DNA of 16,999 nucleotides from JAAFHB01 sp037133495 (GCA_037133495.1 JBAXOA010000095.1:1-16999); one strand, 5' to 3'. Counted from the stretch's first letter, positions 1 through 7,553 are shown. The notes: generated by a model from the letters alone, not told the origin. A program made the numbers and translations.

Positions 1-38
1 ATTCAGCTAACTCATGTTTGTTCTCTCAAATCGTGGTG

Positions 39-46
39 CAAATGTA
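39..46 (-). promoter_or_regulatory. Candidate -7 element of a leftward promoter
   Basis: On the minus strand the sequence reads TACATTTG, an exact match to the Bacteroidota -7 consensus TAnnTTTG. Transcription would run leftward out of the window. A TTG lies upstream, but at 24 bp the spacing is longer than the 19 bp seen at the best promoters here. The promoted gene is not visible, so this rests on motif match alone. Confidence 0.35.
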
Positions 47-207
47 AACGGTTTTGTAATGGTACTGTAACAATACTGTAATAAAATTGGCTTCCAAAGC
101 GTTTTTTTTATCCCTCAAAGGTATATGCCATTCTTTCAGCAGAATAGGTGTGTTAACTTAATGTTAACCCATGAAATAAAATCTGAAAAACCAATGAATA
201 AAGCGTT

Positions 208-912
208 TTATACAATGATTGCGCCGAAAACTTCAGCCAATTTTTCAATAACAACCCTCTTTGCCTTCTCAAAATCCTGTTTTGAACCCAACTCCTTTTC
301 CAGTGAAGTGACCCCTCGATCGGAAAAACCACAAGGATTAATGTGTTTAAAATATTCCAGATCCGTATTCACATTCAAGGCAAAGCCATGCATTGTCACG
401 AAACGGGAGCTTTTTACCCCAATCGCAGCTATTTTTCTGGCTGCAGGTGTCCCCGCCTCGAGCCATACTCCAGTGGCAAGAGGATCACGAGTCGCGACTA
501 AACCATAAGTCGAACTAGCCCTGATAATCGCCTCCTCTATATTATAAATGTATTGCCGCAGACCGATCCCAAAATTTTCAAGATCAAGAATCGGATAACC
601 AACGATTTGCCCCGGACCGTGATAAGTGATATCACCACCACGATCGGTTTTATAAAAAGTGGCATCCTTCGCTTGCAGTTGAATATAATTCAATAAAAGA
701 TTGTGCTGGTCACCACTTTTGCCGAGGGTGTAAACATGAGGATGTTCCACAAAAATGAGATAATTAGGAGTAGCAACCACCGATTCAGGATCACCATTTT
801 GATTTACTTTCTTGAGATCAATTATTTGATTCATTAATTCTTCCTGACGATCCCAGGTGATTTTATAGTCTGAACACCCTAAATCGAGGTATTTTACATT
901 TTTATTCTCCAT
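208..912 (-). CDS. lipB: Octanoyltransferase LipB (lipoyl/octanoyl-ACP:protein N-transferase)
   Basis: LipB transfers the octanoyl group from octanoyl-acyl carrier protein to a lysine on the lipoyl domains of 2-oxoacid dehydrogenases or the glycine cleavage H protein. LipA then inserts sulfur. It acts in the cytoplasm. The 234-residue protein has the family signature RGGDITYHGPGQ at residues 91-102, the catalytic lysine region RKIAAIG (Lys160) and the catalytic cysteine in HINPCG (Cys194). Length and motif order are normal, so the enzyme looks intact. The ATG start gives the expected N-terminus. The gene stands alone, divergent from the transporter gene to its right. No clear promoter or terminator was found for it. 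lipA is not in the window. Confidence 0.96.
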   Translation of the reverse strand: MENKNVKYLDLGCSDYKITWDRQEELMNQIIDLKKVNQNGDPESVVATPNYLIFVEHPHVYTLGKSGDQHNLLLNYIQLQAKDATFYKTDRGGDITYHGPGQIVGYPILDLENFGIGLRQYIYNIEEAIIRASSTYGLVATRDPLATGVWLEAGTPAARKIAAIGVKSSRFVTMHGFALNVNTDLEYFKHINPCGFSDRGVTSLEKELGSKQDFEKAKRVVIEKLAEVFGAIIV

Positions 913-991
913 TTTGATCCGGCCTTTTTTTCGAGTGCCAAGATAAGCATTTTAAAAACCGGCTAAGCGAGAGTTTATATTTCAATTTATC

Positions 992-999
992 TACTTTTG
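992..999 (+). promoter_or_regulatory. Candidate -7 element for the POT transporter
   Basis: TACTTTTG matches the Bacteroidota -7 consensus TAnnTTTG and would start a transcript near 1006, about 15 nt before the ATG at 1021. No good -33 TTG lies at the usual spacing; the nearest T-rich match is GTTT at 973-976. The element overlaps the TTG at 997, which argues against that TTG as the translation start. Confidence 0.45.
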
Positions 1000-1020
1000 A
1001 ATTTTTCAAAATTAAATCAG

Positions 1021-2475
1021 ATGAGTATAATCAGTGTGTTGAAAAAATATCCTGCTACATTTTGGGTCGCAAATGTGATGGAGCTGATTGAACGTTGGGC
1101 CTGGTATGGCTTTTATATTCTTTTCGCTTTATACCTGACAAATTCCACTGATGAGGGAGCGTTGGGCTTCACCCAAACGCAGAAAGGGCTGATAATGGGA
1201 ATCGGAACAGCATTTCTTTACCTGCTTCCGATTTTGACAGGCGCACTCTCCGACAGGATCGGCTACCGGAAAACACTTTTTATCGCCTATACCATCTATA
1301 CTATAGTGTTCCTGATGATTCCCCTGTTTAAGTCATTCGCAGCAGTATTTGTTATTTATCTGCTTTTAGCTGTCGGCGCCGCCCTTTTTAAACCAATCAT
1401 ATCGGCAACAGTAGCGAAAACCACAGATGAGGAAAGCTCCTCTATAGGATTTGGAATATTCTATATGATGGTGAATATCGGAGCTTTTATCGGCCCTTTC
1501 GTTACCGGATTCGTCAGAAAATTTTCCTGGGACTATGTTTTTTATTCATCCGCAGCTGTTATTGCCGTTAACTTCATTCTTGTCACCTTTTTTTATAAAG
1601 AACCCATACAGCAGGAAAGGAACGGAAATCCGCAACCAACATTTTTCAAGCAAATCCATCATATTTTCAATAATATCGGAAAGGCTTTGTCAGACTGGAG
1701 ATTTAGTTTATTTCTTGTGATTATTTCGGGGTTCTGGACAATGTACCTTCAGTTTTACATGACTTTGCCGGTTTTCATCGATCAGTGGGTGAATACATCT
1801 GTTGTCTATGATTTTCTGATCAGGTACTTCCCTTGGCTTGCACATCAGCTGGGAACAGCCGAAGGGACAATTCCTGCAGAATACATCATGAATATTGATG
1901 CCTTTTACATCATTCTGTTTCAAATTGTAATATCCTCTATAGCTATGCGTTACAAGCCATTAAGTGCTATGATTACTGGGATATTAATTGCATCTGTGGG
2001 GTTAGGATTAAGCCTGGCCACTCAAAACGGACTATTTATCATTGTAGCGTTATTAATCTTCTCAATTGGTGAAATGTCGAGTTCCCCTAAAATAACCGAA
2101 TATATAGGACGTATTGCCCCTTCGGATAAAACAGCACTTTACATGGGATGCTCATTTATTCCATTGGCAATTGGCAATATATTTGCCGGAATTGTATCAG
2201 GAAATGTTTATCAGAATATATCGGATAAAATTACACTGACGCAGAAAGAGGTTATTGCCAGAGGAATAGATCTTCCTGCGATAGGGGAGAAAATCACAAA
2301 AAATGAATACTTCCGAAATGCTGCAATAAAAATGAATATGAGTAGTGATCAGCTGACACAATATTTGTGGTATAAATACGAACCGTCGAAATTCTGGTTC
2401 ATCGTTACTGGAATTGGAGTAACCGCTTCAGCAATCTTATTCATTTATAATCAGATTATTGTAAAAAAAAGATAA
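1021..2475 (+). CDS. POT/PTR2-family major facilitator transporter (probable proton-coupled oligopeptide transporter)
   Basis: This is a 484-residue polytopic inner-membrane protein of the major facilitator superfamily, closest in motifs to the POT/PTR2 family, which imports di- and tripeptides with protons. The ExxER motif of TM1 is present as ELIER (Glu21, Glu24, Arg25). It is followed by WAWY, so the first tyrosine of the usual ExxERxxYY is a tryptophan. The MFS motif A appears as GALSDRIGYRK, and the PTR2-like FYMMVNIGAFIGP segment follows. I chose the ATG at 1021 rather than the TTG at 997 because the -7 element covers that TTG. A 29-nt gap separates it from the exported protein downstream, suggesting co-transcription. 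The substrate is inferred from the family; given the altered motif, a non-peptide substrate is possible. Confidence 0.8.
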   Translation: MSIISVLKKYPATFWVANVMELIERWAWYGFYILFALYLTNSTDEGALGFTQTQKGLIMGIGTAFLYLLPILTGALSDRIGYRKTLFIAYTIYTIVFLMIPLFKSFAAVFVIYLLLAVGAALFKPIISATVAKTTDEESSSIGFGIFYMMVNIGAFIGPFVTGFVRKFSWDYVFYSSAAVIAVNFILVTFFYKEPIQQERNGNPQPTFFKQIHHIFNNIGKALSDWRFSLFLVIISGFWTMYLQFYMTLPVFIDQWVNTSVVYDFLIRYFPWLAHQLGTAEGTIPAEYIMNIDAFYIILFQIVISSIAMRYKPLSAMITGILIASVGLGLSLATQNGLFIIVALLIFSIGEMSSSPKITEYIGRIAPSDKTALYMGCSFIPLAIGNIFAGIVSGNVYQNISDKITLTQKEVIARGIDLPAIGEKITKNEYFRNAAIKMNMSSDQLTQYLWYKYEPSKFWFIVTGIGVTASAILFIYNQIIVKKR

Positions 2476-2504
2476 ATTTGCTTTTATTAAATAATGACAT
2501 CAAA

Positions 2505-3665
2505 ATGAAATTAACCCTGTCAAAATCATTCCAGAAAAGATTTCAAACAAGTATTTTATTAATCTTCATTGTATTTGCCGGGAGTCGCGCTGTTGGCCAA
2601 AATGAATATCATTTGTTTAAATATTACGAACCTTTTAAACCAGACAGTACAGGAAAGTTTTATTTTGCCGTCGATAATGTCAACTTTTTCAAAAACAATG
2701 AAAACAAGCTGGAGCGTAGCGCCGATTATACTATCACAGGAGCTCTTCTTCGTCCTAAGGTAGTTTATTACGCCGATCCAAAGCTCAGGCTTGAATTTGG
2801 CGCTCATGTATTAAAATACAATGGACGTGACGATTATGCCCATATTTTGCCATGGTTCAATGTTCATTATCAACCCAATGATAAGATAGTTGTTATCCTC
2901 GGAAATCTTGATTCCGAACAGGGTCATTTACTCCCTGAACAACTTTACAATCCCGAACTATTTTATACTGCAAACCCCGAAGCCGGACTCCAGGCAAAGT
3001 ACAATTCAAAGCGCTTTTCTACTGATCTATGGATCGACTGGCAACAAATGATTCTGACCGGAGATCCTTTTAAAGAGCGATTTGCCTTTGGAGCAAGAAC
3101 TAATCTTATCATTTTGAATAATAATGGTTCCTCACTATCCTTTCCGTTTACGTTTTATGGGCTACACGAAGGTGGAACCATTGGAACAGCTCCAGGTTTG
3201 GCCAAAAGCTTTTTGACCATAACCCCCGGGCTGATCTTCAAAAAAAATATATCGAGTGAGATATTCACGGACTTTGGCTTTAATACTTCCTTTTCACTTT
3301 CGACCTATCCAAAGGATAACGTGATTTTCAAACAATCCGGAGGATGGGGCTTCTTTGCCAGCGGGACTGTCGATTCCAAATTTGGAGCACTAACGGCGGC
3401 CTTCTGGCACGGACACTTATTTTATACACCGCAGGGAACTCCAATATTTCAAAATTATCCGGGAATTGCAACTAATTGGCTTACAGATCACAAAATAATA
3501 GATTTAAAGTATACTTATCAGTACCAGATCATCAAGAATACCTACTTTGGATTTATGTTCGATTACTACTACGACACTATTCGCAGGAAGGCAGTTAACA
3601 GTGAGGGATTGTACCTGATCGTTAATTTGAATATACTAACCAGAAAAGGGAAGAACAATCAATAA
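2505..3665 (+). CDS. Exported protein of unknown function, probably an outer-membrane beta-barrel
   Basis: I do not recognise a specific family. The 386-residue product starts with a signal peptide: basic region KSFQKR, hydrophobic core at about residues 15-26, and likely cleavage after AVG (residues 29-31). The rest has no long hydrophobic helix and is rich in aromatic residues and alternating polar/apolar stretches, with repeated short segments such as LIVNLNI and FGFMFDYYYD. That pattern suits a beta-barrel in the outer membrane. A TTG at 2478 would add nine residues ahead of the signal peptide, so the ATG at 2505 is preferred. It follows the POT gene by 29 nt and may serve the same uptake function, but that is inference from position only. 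No conserved catalytic motif was seen. Confidence 0.7.
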   Translation: MKLTLSKSFQKRFQTSILLIFIVFAGSRAVGQNEYHLFKYYEPFKPDSTGKFYFAVDNVNFFKNNENKLERSADYTITGALLRPKVVYYADPKLRLEFGAHVLKYNGRDDYAHILPWFNVHYQPNDKIVVILGNLDSEQGHLLPEQLYNPELFYTANPEAGLQAKYNSKRFSTDLWIDWQQMILTGDPFKERFAFGARTNLIILNNNGSSLSFPFTFYGLHEGGTIGTAPGLAKSFLTITPGLIFKKNISSEIFTDFGFNTSFSLSTYPKDNVIFKQSGGWGFFASGTVDSKFGALTAAFWHGHLFYTPQGTPIFQNYPGIATNWLTDHKIIDLKYTYQYQIIKNTYFGFMFDYYYDTIRRKAVNSEGLYLIVNLNILTRKGKNNQ

Positions 3666-3716
3666 AAACAACAACGCTTCATCGTTGATTTAGTTAAAGT
3701 TATTTTCATATAGCAG

Positions 3717-3746
3717 TTGTAAATTCAAAAATAATAAATACTTTTG
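3717..3746 (+). promoter_or_regulatory. Promoter of the rplM-rpsI-rpsB-tsf operon
   Basis: TTG at 3717-3719, a 19-bp spacer and TACTTTTGC from 3739 form one of the two best matches in the window to the Bacteroidota promoter (-33 TTG, -7 TAnnTTTG). Transcription should begin near 3752-3754, leaving a leader of about 155 nt before the rplM start codon. No other convincing promoter lies between here and tsf. Confidence 0.75.
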
Positions 3747-3751
3747 CAGTC

Positions 3752-3908
3752 CCGATTTTATCCTTATTTGCTGAAGTATTAGTCGGGTATTGTAGCAACC
3801 TTAGCAAACGTTATTAACAATTAATTGTTAATAAACCTGTTACGATACCGGTTAGTCGCGTGAATCAGCAAAAATTGGATTGTGTCACATTTAAAAATTG
3901 AAACGAAA
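3752..3908 (+). ncRNA. Structured 5' leader of the ribosomal protein operon (candidate autoregulatory leader)
   Basis: The roughly 155-nt untranslated leader between the predicted transcription start and the rplM GTG contains several pairings. CCCGA (3751-3755) can pair with TCGGG (3783-3787). TTGCT (3768-3772) can pair with AGCAA (3794-3798). A perfect 24-bp palindrome lies at 3811-3834. AACC (3834-3837) can pair with GGTT (3850-3853). Two related 20-nt stretches, each TTAGTCG-N-GT-N5-AGCAA, sit at 3779-3798 and 3852-3871. Ribosomal protein operons are commonly controlled by a ribosomal protein binding such a leader. That this one binds L13 or another product is inference. Confidence 0.5.
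3811..3834. repeat. Perfect 24-bp palindrome in the rplM leader
   Basis: The arm TTATTAACAA is followed by TTAA and the exact reverse complement TTGTTAATAA. In RNA it gives a 10-bp, mostly A-U stem with a UUAA loop; in DNA it could equally be a dimeric regulator's site. There is no T-run after it, so it is not a terminator. It lies 74 nt before the rplM start codon. Confidence 0.75.
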
Positions 3909-4364
3909 GTGGATACTTTAAGTTACAGAACTGTATCGTTGAACAAAGCAACGGTAAACAAAGAATGGGTCGTGATTGACGCCTCAGAACAGATTCTTGG
4001 ACGTTTGGCCAGTAAAGTGGCCATTGTGCTAAGAGGCAAACATAAAGCAGGTTACACACCACACGTTGATTGTGGTGATAACGTGATCATTATCAATGCC
4101 GAAAAAGTACGATTAACAGGAAACAAATGGAAGTTGAAAGAATACATCCGTCATACGGGTTACCCGGGAGGTCAGCGCACTCAAACAGCCGCGGATCTTT
4201 TGAAAAAATTTCCTGAAAGATTAATGGAAAAGGCGGTTAAAGGGATGCTCCCAAAGAACAGCCTTGGAAGTAAACTTTTCACTAATCTGCATGTATTTGT
4301 TGGCGCAAATCATGATAAACAAGCACAGCAGCCAAAATTTATTAACCTAGACAATATTAGGTAA
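3909..4364 (+). CDS. rplM: Large ribosomal subunit protein uL13
   Basis: uL13 is an early-assembling protein of the 50S subunit. The sequence shows the family core: KEWVVIDASEQILGRLASKVA, the segment around TPHVDCGDNVIIINAEKV, and GMLPKNSLG near the end. I place the start at the GTG at 3909, giving 151 residues beginning (M)DTLSYRT, the usual Bacteroidota N-terminus and length. An in-frame GTG at 3882 would add nine unconserved residues. The gene is first in the operon, preceded by a long leader, and ends 5 nt before rpsI, so the two are almost certainly translated from one message. Confidence 0.95.
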   Translation: MDTLSYRTVSLNKATVNKEWVVIDASEQILGRLASKVAIVLRGKHKAGYTPHVDCGDNVIIINAEKVRLTGNKWKLKEYIRHTGYPGGQRTQTAADLLKKFPERLMEKAVKGMLPKNSLGSKLFTNLHVFVGANHDKQAQQPKFINLDNIR

Positions 4365-4369
4365 GTATT

Positions 4370-4759
4370 ATGGAAATAATTAACACTATTGGCAGAAGAA
4401 AAACTGCTGTTGCCCGTGTATATCTTTCTGAAGGAAAAGGAAATATTATCATCAATAAACGGGATCTGAATGAATATTTTCCTGTTGGGACATTGCAATA
4501 TATTGTACTACAGCCATTGCATCTTTGTGATGTTGCGGGTCAGTACGATATTAAAGTCAATCTTGACGGTGGTGGCTTAACTGGTCAGGCAGAAGCACTT
4601 CGCCTCGGTATTTCACGTGCCCTTCTTAAAATCAACGAAGCAGATTATCGTCCAAAACTGAAAGCAGCCGGTTTTCTTACCCGCGATCCACGTGAGGTAG
4701 AACGTAAAAAACCAGGCCGTCCAAAAGCGCGCAAACGCTTCCAGTTCTCGAAACGTTAA
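4370..4759 (+). CDS. rpsI: Small ribosomal subunit protein uS9
   Basis: uS9 is a 30S head protein whose C-terminal tail reaches the P-site tRNA. The 129-residue product has GRRKTAVARVYL near the N-terminus (residues 8-19), GGGLTGQAEALRLGISRAL in the middle and the basic tail ending RFQFSKR, the terminal K-R being the tRNA-contacting end. It begins 5 nt after rplM, the widespread rplM-rpsI pairing. A 114-nt gap with a stem-loop separates it from rpsB. Confidence 0.97.
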   Translation: MEIINTIGRRKTAVARVYLSEGKGNIIINKRDLNEYFPVGTLQYIVLQPLHLCDVAGQYDIKVNLDGGGLTGQAEALRLGISRALLKINEADYRPKLKAAGFLTRDPREVERKKPGRPKARKRFQFSKR

Positions 4760-4803
4760 TCTTCAGACTGAAAGAATTTTTAATAAATATTGTTTAGCAT
4801 CTA

Positions 4804-4843
4804 AATTACCCGGACTCCAATTAATTTGGACTACCGGGTAATT
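4804..4843 (+). promoter_or_regulatory. Strong stem-loop upstream of rpsB (candidate rpsB leader element)
   Basis: AATTACCCGG (4804-4813) pairs perfectly with CCGGGTAATT (4834-4843). Inside, TCCAA (4816-4820) pairs with TTGGA (4826-4830) around the loop TTAAT, leaving a small AC/CTA internal loop. There is no T-run after it and it ends 30 nt before the rpsB ATG. It therefore looks like a leader or processing structure rather than a terminator. No good TAnnTTTG promoter was found in this gap, so it probably sits inside the polycistronic message. Confidence 0.6.
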
Positions 4844-4873
4844 GACTGAACAGAACGTAAACAAATCATTATT

Positions 4874-5800
4874 ATGCCAAGAACAGAATTTAAACAATTG
4901 CTCGACGCGGGTGTGCATTTTGGTCACCTTAAGCGTAAATGGAACCCGGCTATGGCCCCATATATTTTTATGGAGAAGAACGGGATTCACATTATTGACC
5001 TGCAAAAAACAATCGTCAAAATTGATGAAGCTGCAGAAGCACTAAAACAAATCTCAAGATCGGGTCGCAAGGTTCTTTTCGTAGCTACGAAAAAACAAGC
5101 GAAGTCAATTATTGCAGAGAAAGTCAGTGAAATCAATATGCCTTACGTTGCAGAACGCTGGCCTGGCGGAATGCTTACAAACTTCCCGACTATTCGTAAA
5201 GCGGTGAAAAAAATGTCTTCTATCGATAAAATGATAAAAGATACTGCATGGGACAATCTATCAAAACGCGAAAAATTACAGATCACCCGTCAGAGAGCAA
5301 AGCTTGAAAAAGTATTGGGATCTATTGTTGATCTTACCCGCCTTCCGGCTGCACTTTTCATCGTTGACGTTTTAAAAGAAAAAATCGCTGTTCGTGAGGC
5401 TCAACGCCTGAGTATTCCCATTTTTGCAATGGTTGACACAAATTCAAATCCTGAAGGAATCGATTTTGTAATCCCATCAAATGACGATGCTTCTCAGTCG
5501 ATCGAATTGATTATCAATACAATGTGTGAGGCAATCAAAGATGGTCTTTCAGATCGTAAAGTTGAGCGTGAAAAAGATGAAACTGACGAGAAACCTTTTG
5601 CTGTAAAGAAAAGTGGGCGTAAAGCGGTTGTTAAAATTATTGTAGAAGACGATTTGGAAGAATCTGATGAAGCCGATGATTTAGCCGATGAATCGGTTTC
5701 TGATTTATTAATCGATGAAGATCTGCTCGACGATGAAATCACATCTGAAGAAATCGCAGATGATGAAGTTCTCGATGAAGAAGTTATTGATGTAAAGTAG
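4874..5800 (+). CDS. rpsB: Small ribosomal subunit protein uS2 with an acidic C-terminal tail
   Basis: uS2 binds the 30S subunit late and helps recruit bS1-like function near the anti-Shine-Dalgarno region. Residues 1-225 form a normal core: LLDAGVHFGHLKRKWNPAM, then GIHIIDLQKT, ERWPGGMLTNF and the VDTNSNPEGIDFVIPSNDDA segment. The protein is 308 residues, longer than the family's usual 230-260. The extra length is a lysine-containing linker followed by a very acidic tail at 258-306, with 27 Asp or Glu in 49 residues. Extended acidic tails occur on S2 of other Bacteroidota, but their role is not established. The ATG start gives the conserved N-terminus. tsf follows after 34 nt. Confidence 0.96.
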   Translation: MPRTEFKQLLDAGVHFGHLKRKWNPAMAPYIFMEKNGIHIIDLQKTIVKIDEAAEALKQISRSGRKVLFVATKKQAKSIIAEKVSEINMPYVAERWPGGMLTNFPTIRKAVKKMSSIDKMIKDTAWDNLSKREKLQITRQRAKLEKVLGSIVDLTRLPAALFIVDVLKEKIAVREAQRLSIPIFAMVDTNSNPEGIDFVIPSNDDASQSIELIINTMCEAIKDGLSDRKVEREKDETDEKPFAVKKSGRKAVVKIIVEDDLEESDEADDLADESVSDLLIDEDLLDDEITSEEIADDEVLDEEVIDVK

Positions 5801-5834
5801 GTTAATATTAAATTGCATAAAAAATTATTGAATA

Positions 5835-6659
5835 ATGAATATTTCTGCTGCTGAAGTTGCAAAGTTGCGTAAAGCAACCGGAGCCGGTATGATGGATTGC
5901 AAAAATGCGCTTACTGATGCTGATGGCAATTTTGACCGTGCGATCGAAATCATCCGCGAAAAAGGTAAACTAGTTGCCAGCAAACGCGCCGACAGAGATT
6001 CCTCTGAAGGAGTTGTTCTTGCTAAAGTATCTGAAGATAAAAGCTTTGGTGCTGTAATATCTTTAAACAGCGAAACAGATTTCGTTGCTAAAAATGACAA
6101 TTTCATTGCGCTCACCGAAAAAATTCTTAACCATGCTATTGCCAGCAAATGTGCGACTATTGATGAAGTAAAAGCGCTTGTAATGGATGGCAGAACAATT
6201 GGAGAACAAGTACTTGAACAAACAGGTATAATCGGTGAAAAAATCGAATTATCATACTATGCTTGTATTGCGGCAGCGAATGTTGTCCCTTACATTCACC
6301 CGGGAAACAAACTTGCGACACTGATTGGATTTAGCAAAATAATTGAATACCAGGCAGGCAGGGATGTTGCAATGCAAATTGCAGCAATGAATCCGGTTGC
6401 AGTTGATAATAGTGATGTAGCACCTGAAATTGTTGAGCAGGAGTTGAAAATAGCGAAGGAAAAATTCCGTTTGGAAGGAAAACCTGAAGCAATGCTCGAT
6501 AAAATCGCTCAGGGAGCATTAAATAAATTCTTCAAAGACAGTACCTTGTTGAATCAGGATTTTGTAAAGGACAGCAAGATTACAATTCGTCAGTACCTTT
6601 CAGGAGTTGATAAGGATGTAAAAGTGAACCAATTTATTCGTTTCACTTTGAATGTATAG
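5835..6659 (+). CDS. tsf: Elongation factor Ts
   Basis: EF-Ts is the guanine nucleotide exchange factor that returns EF-Tu to its GTP form. The 274-residue protein opens with the UBA-like domain (residues 1-40, VAKLRKATGAGMMDCKNAL) and carries the signature SETDFVAKNDNF at about residues 79-90, which holds the EF-Tu contact residues of the TDFVA motif. The dimerisation core follows and ends in IRFTLNV. Length and order are standard. It is last in the operon, 34 nt after rpsB, and is followed within 30 nt by an intrinsic terminator. Confidence 0.97.
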   Translation: MNISAAEVAKLRKATGAGMMDCKNALTDADGNFDRAIEIIREKGKLVASKRADRDSSEGVVLAKVSEDKSFGAVISLNSETDFVAKNDNFIALTEKILNHAIASKCATIDEVKALVMDGRTIGEQVLEQTGIIGEKIELSYYACIAAANVVPYIHPGNKLATLIGFSKIIEYQAGRDVAMQIAAMNPVAVDNSDVAPEIVEQELKIAKEKFRLEGKPEAMLDKIAQGALNKFFKDSTLLNQDFVKDSKITIRQYLSGVDKDVKVNQFIRFTLNV

Positions 6660-6684
6660 TACGGTAGTTTTCGTACCAATGTAG

Positions 6685-6716
6685 AAGAGCCTCCAATTAC
6701 GGGGCTCTTTTTTTTA
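6685..6716 (+). terminator. Rho-independent terminator of the rplM-tsf operon
   Basis: AGAGCCTC (6686-6693) pairs with GGGGCTCT (6701-6708), giving eight pairs including one T-G wobble. The loop is CAATTAC, followed at once by a run of eight T. It lies 26 nt after the tsf stop codon and before the pyrH promoter, so it marks the operon's end. A smaller hairpin, GTACG/CGTAC at 6659-6676, precedes it. Confidence 0.88.
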
Positions 6717-6735
6717 GCGAACACAACAATGTTAT

Positions 6736-6766
6736 TTTGTTTAAACTCTTTTTTGAATTAGATTTG
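6736..6766 (+). promoter_or_regulatory. Promoter of pyrH
   Basis: TTTG at 6736-6739, a 19-bp spacer and TAGATTTG at 6759-6766 match the Bacteroidota promoter consensus. The spacing is the same as at the rplM promoter. Transcription would start near 6772, leaving a leader of only about 12 nt before the ATG at 6785. Confidence 0.72.
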
Positions 6767-6784
6767 TCATGCAAAACAAAAATA

Positions 6785-7495
6785 ATGGTAAAATATAAAC
6801 GCGTCTTATTGAAGCTTTCCGGCGAATCATTGATGGGCGATCAGCAATACGGAATAGACCCGGTCAGATTATCCGAATATGCGAATCAAATCAAAGAAGC
6901 AGTTGAGCTTGGAGTAGAGCTTGGAATTGTAATAGGCGGAGGAAATATCTTCAGGGGAGTAAGCGGCGCATCGAAAGGATTTGACAGGGTAAAAGGTGAT
7001 CAGATGGGAATGCTGGCTACAGTCATTAATAGCCTCGCATTAAATTCCGCACTAAAGGTCGCTGGCGTTAGATCAAAAGTACTGACCGCCATAATGATGG
7101 AGCCGATCGGTGAGTTCTATTCAAAGGAAAAAGCAATGCAAGCACTTGAGAATGGGGAAGTTGTTATATTCTCAGGTGGAACAGGCAATCCCTATTTCAC
7201 AACCGATACCGGATCATCATTACGTGGAATAGAGATCGAAGCCGATGCAATGCTTAAAGGCACCCGCGTTGATGGCATATATACAGCCGATCCTCTTAAA
7301 GATCCAAGTGCTGTAAAATTCGCCGAAATCACTTTCGATGAAATCTATGCAAAGGGATTAAAAATTATGGATCTAACAGCAACCACGATGTGCAAAGAAA
7401 ACGATTTGCCTATAGTAGTTTTTGATATGGACACACCCGGCAATCTGATCAAAGTTTTAAAAGGTGAACAGATTGGGACGGTTGTACATAACTGA
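6785..7495 (+). CDS. pyrH: Uridylate kinase (UMP kinase)
   Basis: PyrH phosphorylates UMP to UDP with ATP in pyrimidine nucleotide synthesis. It is a hexameric cytoplasmic enzyme of the amino acid kinase fold. The 236-residue product shows KLSGES (residues 10-15), GGGNIFRG (51-58), the DQMGMLATVINSLAL segment from Asp72 and GGTGNPYFTTD (131-141), all family hallmarks. A reading frame open from a TTG at 6737 would add 16 residues, but that codon overlaps the -33 element, so the ATG at 6785 is used. pyrH lies between tsf and frr, a very common order. It has its own promoter here because a terminator follows tsf. Confidence 0.96.
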   Translation: MVKYKRVLLKLSGESLMGDQQYGIDPVRLSEYANQIKEAVELGVELGIVIGGGNIFRGVSGASKGFDRVKGDQMGMLATVINSLALNSALKVAGVRSKVLTAIMMEPIGEFYSKEKAMQALENGEVVIFSGGTGNPYFTTDTGSSLRGIEIEADAMLKGTRVDGIYTADPLKDPSAVKFAEITFDEIYAKGLKIMDLTATTMCKENDLPIVVFDMDTPGNLIKVLKGEQIGTVVHN

Positions 7496-7553
7496 AGCTC
7501 TATGATGACCTATGGAAATTTAACCCTTTAAAGGCTGTATTTTATTTTTATTG

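Noticed and set aside
152..168. GTTAAC-TTAAT-GTTAAC repeat downstream of lipB
   Set aside because: Only six pairs and no T-run on either strand, so I would not call it a terminator or an operator.
125..508. Plus-strand open frame of 127 codons opposite lipB
   Set aside because: It lies antisense to a well-supported lipB, with no recognisable domain and a composition expected of a shadow frame.
997..1020. TTG start for the POT transporter
   Set aside because: The codon lies within the -7 element TACTTTTG, so it would not be in the transcript; the ATG at 1021 is preferred.
3672..3687. CAACG/CGTTG stem-loop after the outer-membrane protein gene
   Set aside because: Five pairs and no T-run follow it; too weak for an intrinsic terminator call.
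3882..3908. Upstream in-frame GTG start for rplM
   Set aside because: It adds nine residues not seen in uL13; the GTG at 3909 gives the standard 151-residue protein.
5494..5877. Serine-rich minus-strand frame opposite the rpsB tail
   Set aside because: The long Ser runs are the reverse reading of GAT/GAA codons of the acidic tail; it is an artefact.
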